DNA from: an uncultured Bacilli bacterium
Lineage (GTDB): Bacteria > Bacillota_I > Bacilli_A > RF39 > UBA660
Assembly (NCBI GenBank): GCA_944364705.1
Contig: CALVWH010000120.1
Span: 1 to 14,902 of the forward strand
Length of the DNA: 14,902 nt
Direction of reading: 5' to 3'
A program made the translations under genes and the position numbers. Under the pieces are notes generated by a model. That model worked only from the letters and a program-made list of their open reading frames with translations. It made no database searches and was not told the DNA's origin. Every line of letters begins with the position of its first letter. Position 1 is the first letter of the stretch. Of this stretch, positions 14,061-14,902 are shown in pieces.

Positions 14061-14071
14061 AAGGAGGAACT

Positions 14072-14629
14072 ATGTTTAATATTAATGACATTAAAAATGG
14101 AGTAACCTTTTTATATGACGGTCAAATTTATCAAGTTGTTGATTTTTTACACGTAAAACCTGGAAAAGGTTCTGCATTTATGAAAGCAAAATTAAAAAAT
14201 TTACGGACTGGTGGAACCGTTGAAAAAACATTTAATACCAATGTAAAATTAGAAAAAGCAATGATCGAAAGACAAAACATGCAATTTCTTTATAACACTG
14301 GAGACAGTTATAACTTCATGAATATGGAAACATATGAACAAATTGAACTACAAAAAGAACAATTAGGAGAAGAAGCAAAATTCTTAAAAGAAGGACTTGA
14401 TGTTATTGTAACTTTTTATGAAGGAGAACTTTTAGGAATTATTCTTCCAGATAAAATTGAATATGAAGTTGCACATACAGAACCAGCAGTAAAAGGAAAT
14501 ACCACCAACAATGCACAAAAAGATGCGGTTCTTGAAAACGGATTAACGGTGCGTGTTCCATTATTTGTTGGAGAAGGAGAAAAAATCTTAATTTCTACTA
14601 AAGATGGAAAATATGATTCTAGAGCTTAA
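14072..14629 (+). CDS. efp: Translation elongation factor P
   Basis: EF-P binds between the P and E sites and relieves stalling at consecutive prolines. The 185 residues match the usual length and three-domain layout: a KOW-like N-terminal domain, an OB fold from about 65 (Glu-Lys-Ala-Met-Ile-Glu-Arg-Gln) and a C-terminal OB fold ending GEKILISTKDGKYDSRA. The tip loop is KPGKGSAF with Lys32 at the position that is modified in many bacteria (5-aminopentanol in B. subtilis). AAGGAGG at 14061-14067 supports the ATG. It lies downstream of rpmG behind a hairpin, and its TAA stop is in the loop of its own terminator. The identification is secure. Confidence 0.97.
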   Translation: MFNINDIKNGVTFLYDGQIYQVVDFLHVKPGKGSAFMKAKLKNLRTGGTVEKTFNTNVKLEKAMIERQNMQFLYNTGDSYNFMNMETYEQIELQKEQLGEEAKFLKEGLDVIVTFYEGELLGIILPDKIEYEVAHTEPAVKGNTTNNAQKDAVLENGLTVRVPLFVGEGEKILISTKDGKYDSRA

Positions 14630-14641
14630 TGCTCTTTTTTT
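14621..14641 (+). terminator. Terminator containing the efp stop codon
   Basis: AGAGC (14621-14625) pairs with GCTCT (14631-14635) around TTAAT, followed by T's to 14641. The efp TAA (14627-14629) is in the loop. The stem is short but G-C rich for this sequence. Confidence 0.7.
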
Positions 14642-14660
14642 GTACCATAGGAAAGTCATA

Positions 14661-14688
14661 GAACAATATATATTATGAACAATTGTTC
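14661..14688 (+). promoter_or_regulatory. Operator-like cluster of GAACAAT half-sites upstream of tnpB-like gene
   Basis: GAACAAT occurs at 14661-14667 and again at 14677-14683, with the inverse ATTGTTC at 14682-14688. The last two form the perfect 12-base palindrome GAACAATTGTTC, ending nine bases before the -35. It fits the Gram-positive SOS box core GAAC-N4-GTTC, so LexA is one candidate binder. The outer pair can also form a 7-base stem with a 14-base loop. Function is inferred. Confidence 0.5.
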
Positions 14689-14697
14689 GTAAAAGTA

Positions 14698-14726
14698 TTT
14701 ACAAAAATATTTTTCAATGTTATACT
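14698..14726 (+). promoter_or_regulatory. Promoter of the tnpB-like gene
   Basis: TTTACA (14698-14703), a 17-base spacer and TATACT (14721-14726) with TG at 14718-14719 form a strong extended -10 promoter. Both boxes and the spacer length equal those of uvrC. Confidence 0.8.
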
Positions 14727-14753
14727 TGGTATATCAGAAAGAGAGGGGATCCT

Positions 14754-14902
14754 ATGCACATCTTAAAAGGTTATGTATTTAGACTTTATCCAAACAAAGA
14801 CCAAGAAGAAATTATAAATAAAACCATAGGATCTTCAAGATTTATCTATAATTATTTTTTAGAAGATAAAATAAAAGAATATAAAGAAACTGGTAAAAGT
14901 AA
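14754..14902 (+). CDS. IS200/IS605-type OrfB (TnpB-like) protein, 5' part only
   Basis: The 49 visible residues match the N-terminal helix-turn-helix of IS605 OrfB proteins: KGYVFRLYPNKDQEEI, then INKTIGSSRFIYNYFL. TnpB proteins are RNA-guided nucleases carried by IS200/IS605 and IS607 elements. AGAGGGG lies seven bases before the ATG, and a strong promoter drives the gene. No tnpA lies upstream, so this is an OrfB-only element, an element with tnpA elsewhere, or a domesticated gene. The RuvC catalytic residues, zinc finger and right end are beyond the window, so I cannot tell whether the nuclease is active. Family is fairly secure despite the short stretch. Confidence 0.85.
   Translation, partial: MHILKGYVFRLYPNKDQEEIINKTIGSSRFIYNYFLEDKIKEYKETGKS

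Noticed and set aside
14642..14902. A complete insertion sequence
   Set aside because: Only the first 49 codons are visible; no right end, flanking repeat or guide RNA region can be seen.
1..14902. CRISPR array, tRNA or rRNA genes
   Set aside because: I saw no regularly spaced repeats and no tRNA- or rRNA-like segments in the intergenic gaps, which are all under about 190 bases.

Overview
The window is an A+T-rich bacterial chromosome segment from a low-GC Gram-positive lineage. The best guess is an uncultured gut-type Bacilli/Erysipelotrichia-like anaerobe. Reasons: AAA/GAA/TTA-dominated codons, strong GGAGG and AGGTGA ribosome binding sites, Firmicute-type homologues (YugP-like protease, a PBP2b-like transpeptidase, a zinc-ribbon L33, a DUF2624-like neighbour of nfo) and a superoxide reductase, typical of anaerobes. 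TGA is a stop (uvrC, yidD) and Trp is TGG, so this is genetic code 11. A cell-wall transpeptidase argues against a wall-less mollicute.

Layout, left to right. (1) 3-620: 3' end of an unrecognised, probably exported coiled-coil protein, closed by a terminator. (2) 681-2979: a transcript with a promoter, a structured leader, uvrC and, overlapping by ATGA, a two-iron superoxide reductase; it ends at a bidirectional terminator. (3) 2978-4062, minus strand: yidD followed by a ZnuA-like lipoprotein that lacks the family's metal-binding histidines. (4) 4143-5605: rnc and a YebC-family gene, divergent from group 3. (5) 5638-9195: uvrA overlapping an unrecognised HExxH protein. (6) 9202-9974: a YugP-like membrane zinc peptidase with its own promoter and terminator. 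(7) 9999-10937: nfo (endonuclease IV), converging with and overlapping a small minus-strand DUF2624-like gene. (8) 11236-13788: an 850-residue class B penicillin-binding protein with a very long, aromatic-rich N-terminal extension. (9) 13772-14641: rpmG and efp from a near-consensus promoter, with a hairpin between them. (10) 14661-14902: start of an IS200/IS605-type OrfB (TnpB-like) gene with its own promoter and a symmetric operator-like site, cut by the window edge.

Functionally this is mostly a housekeeping region: DNA repair (UvrC, UvrA, endonuclease IV), RNA processing and translation (RNase III, YebC-like, L33, EF-P), envelope biogenesis (YidD, PBP, YugP) and oxidative-stress defence. 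Genes are tightly packed: two ATGA overlaps, one 13-nt overlap, one 23-nt convergent overlap, and stop codons lying inside terminator hairpins. Six of the promoters found carry an extended -10 (TGn). No intergenic gap exceeds about 190 bases. Points worth a second look are the uvrC leader hairpin and the uvrC/superoxide reductase pairing, the ligand-less ZnuA-like protein, the zincin-like protein coupled to uvrA, the PBP extension, and the controlled tnpB promoter.
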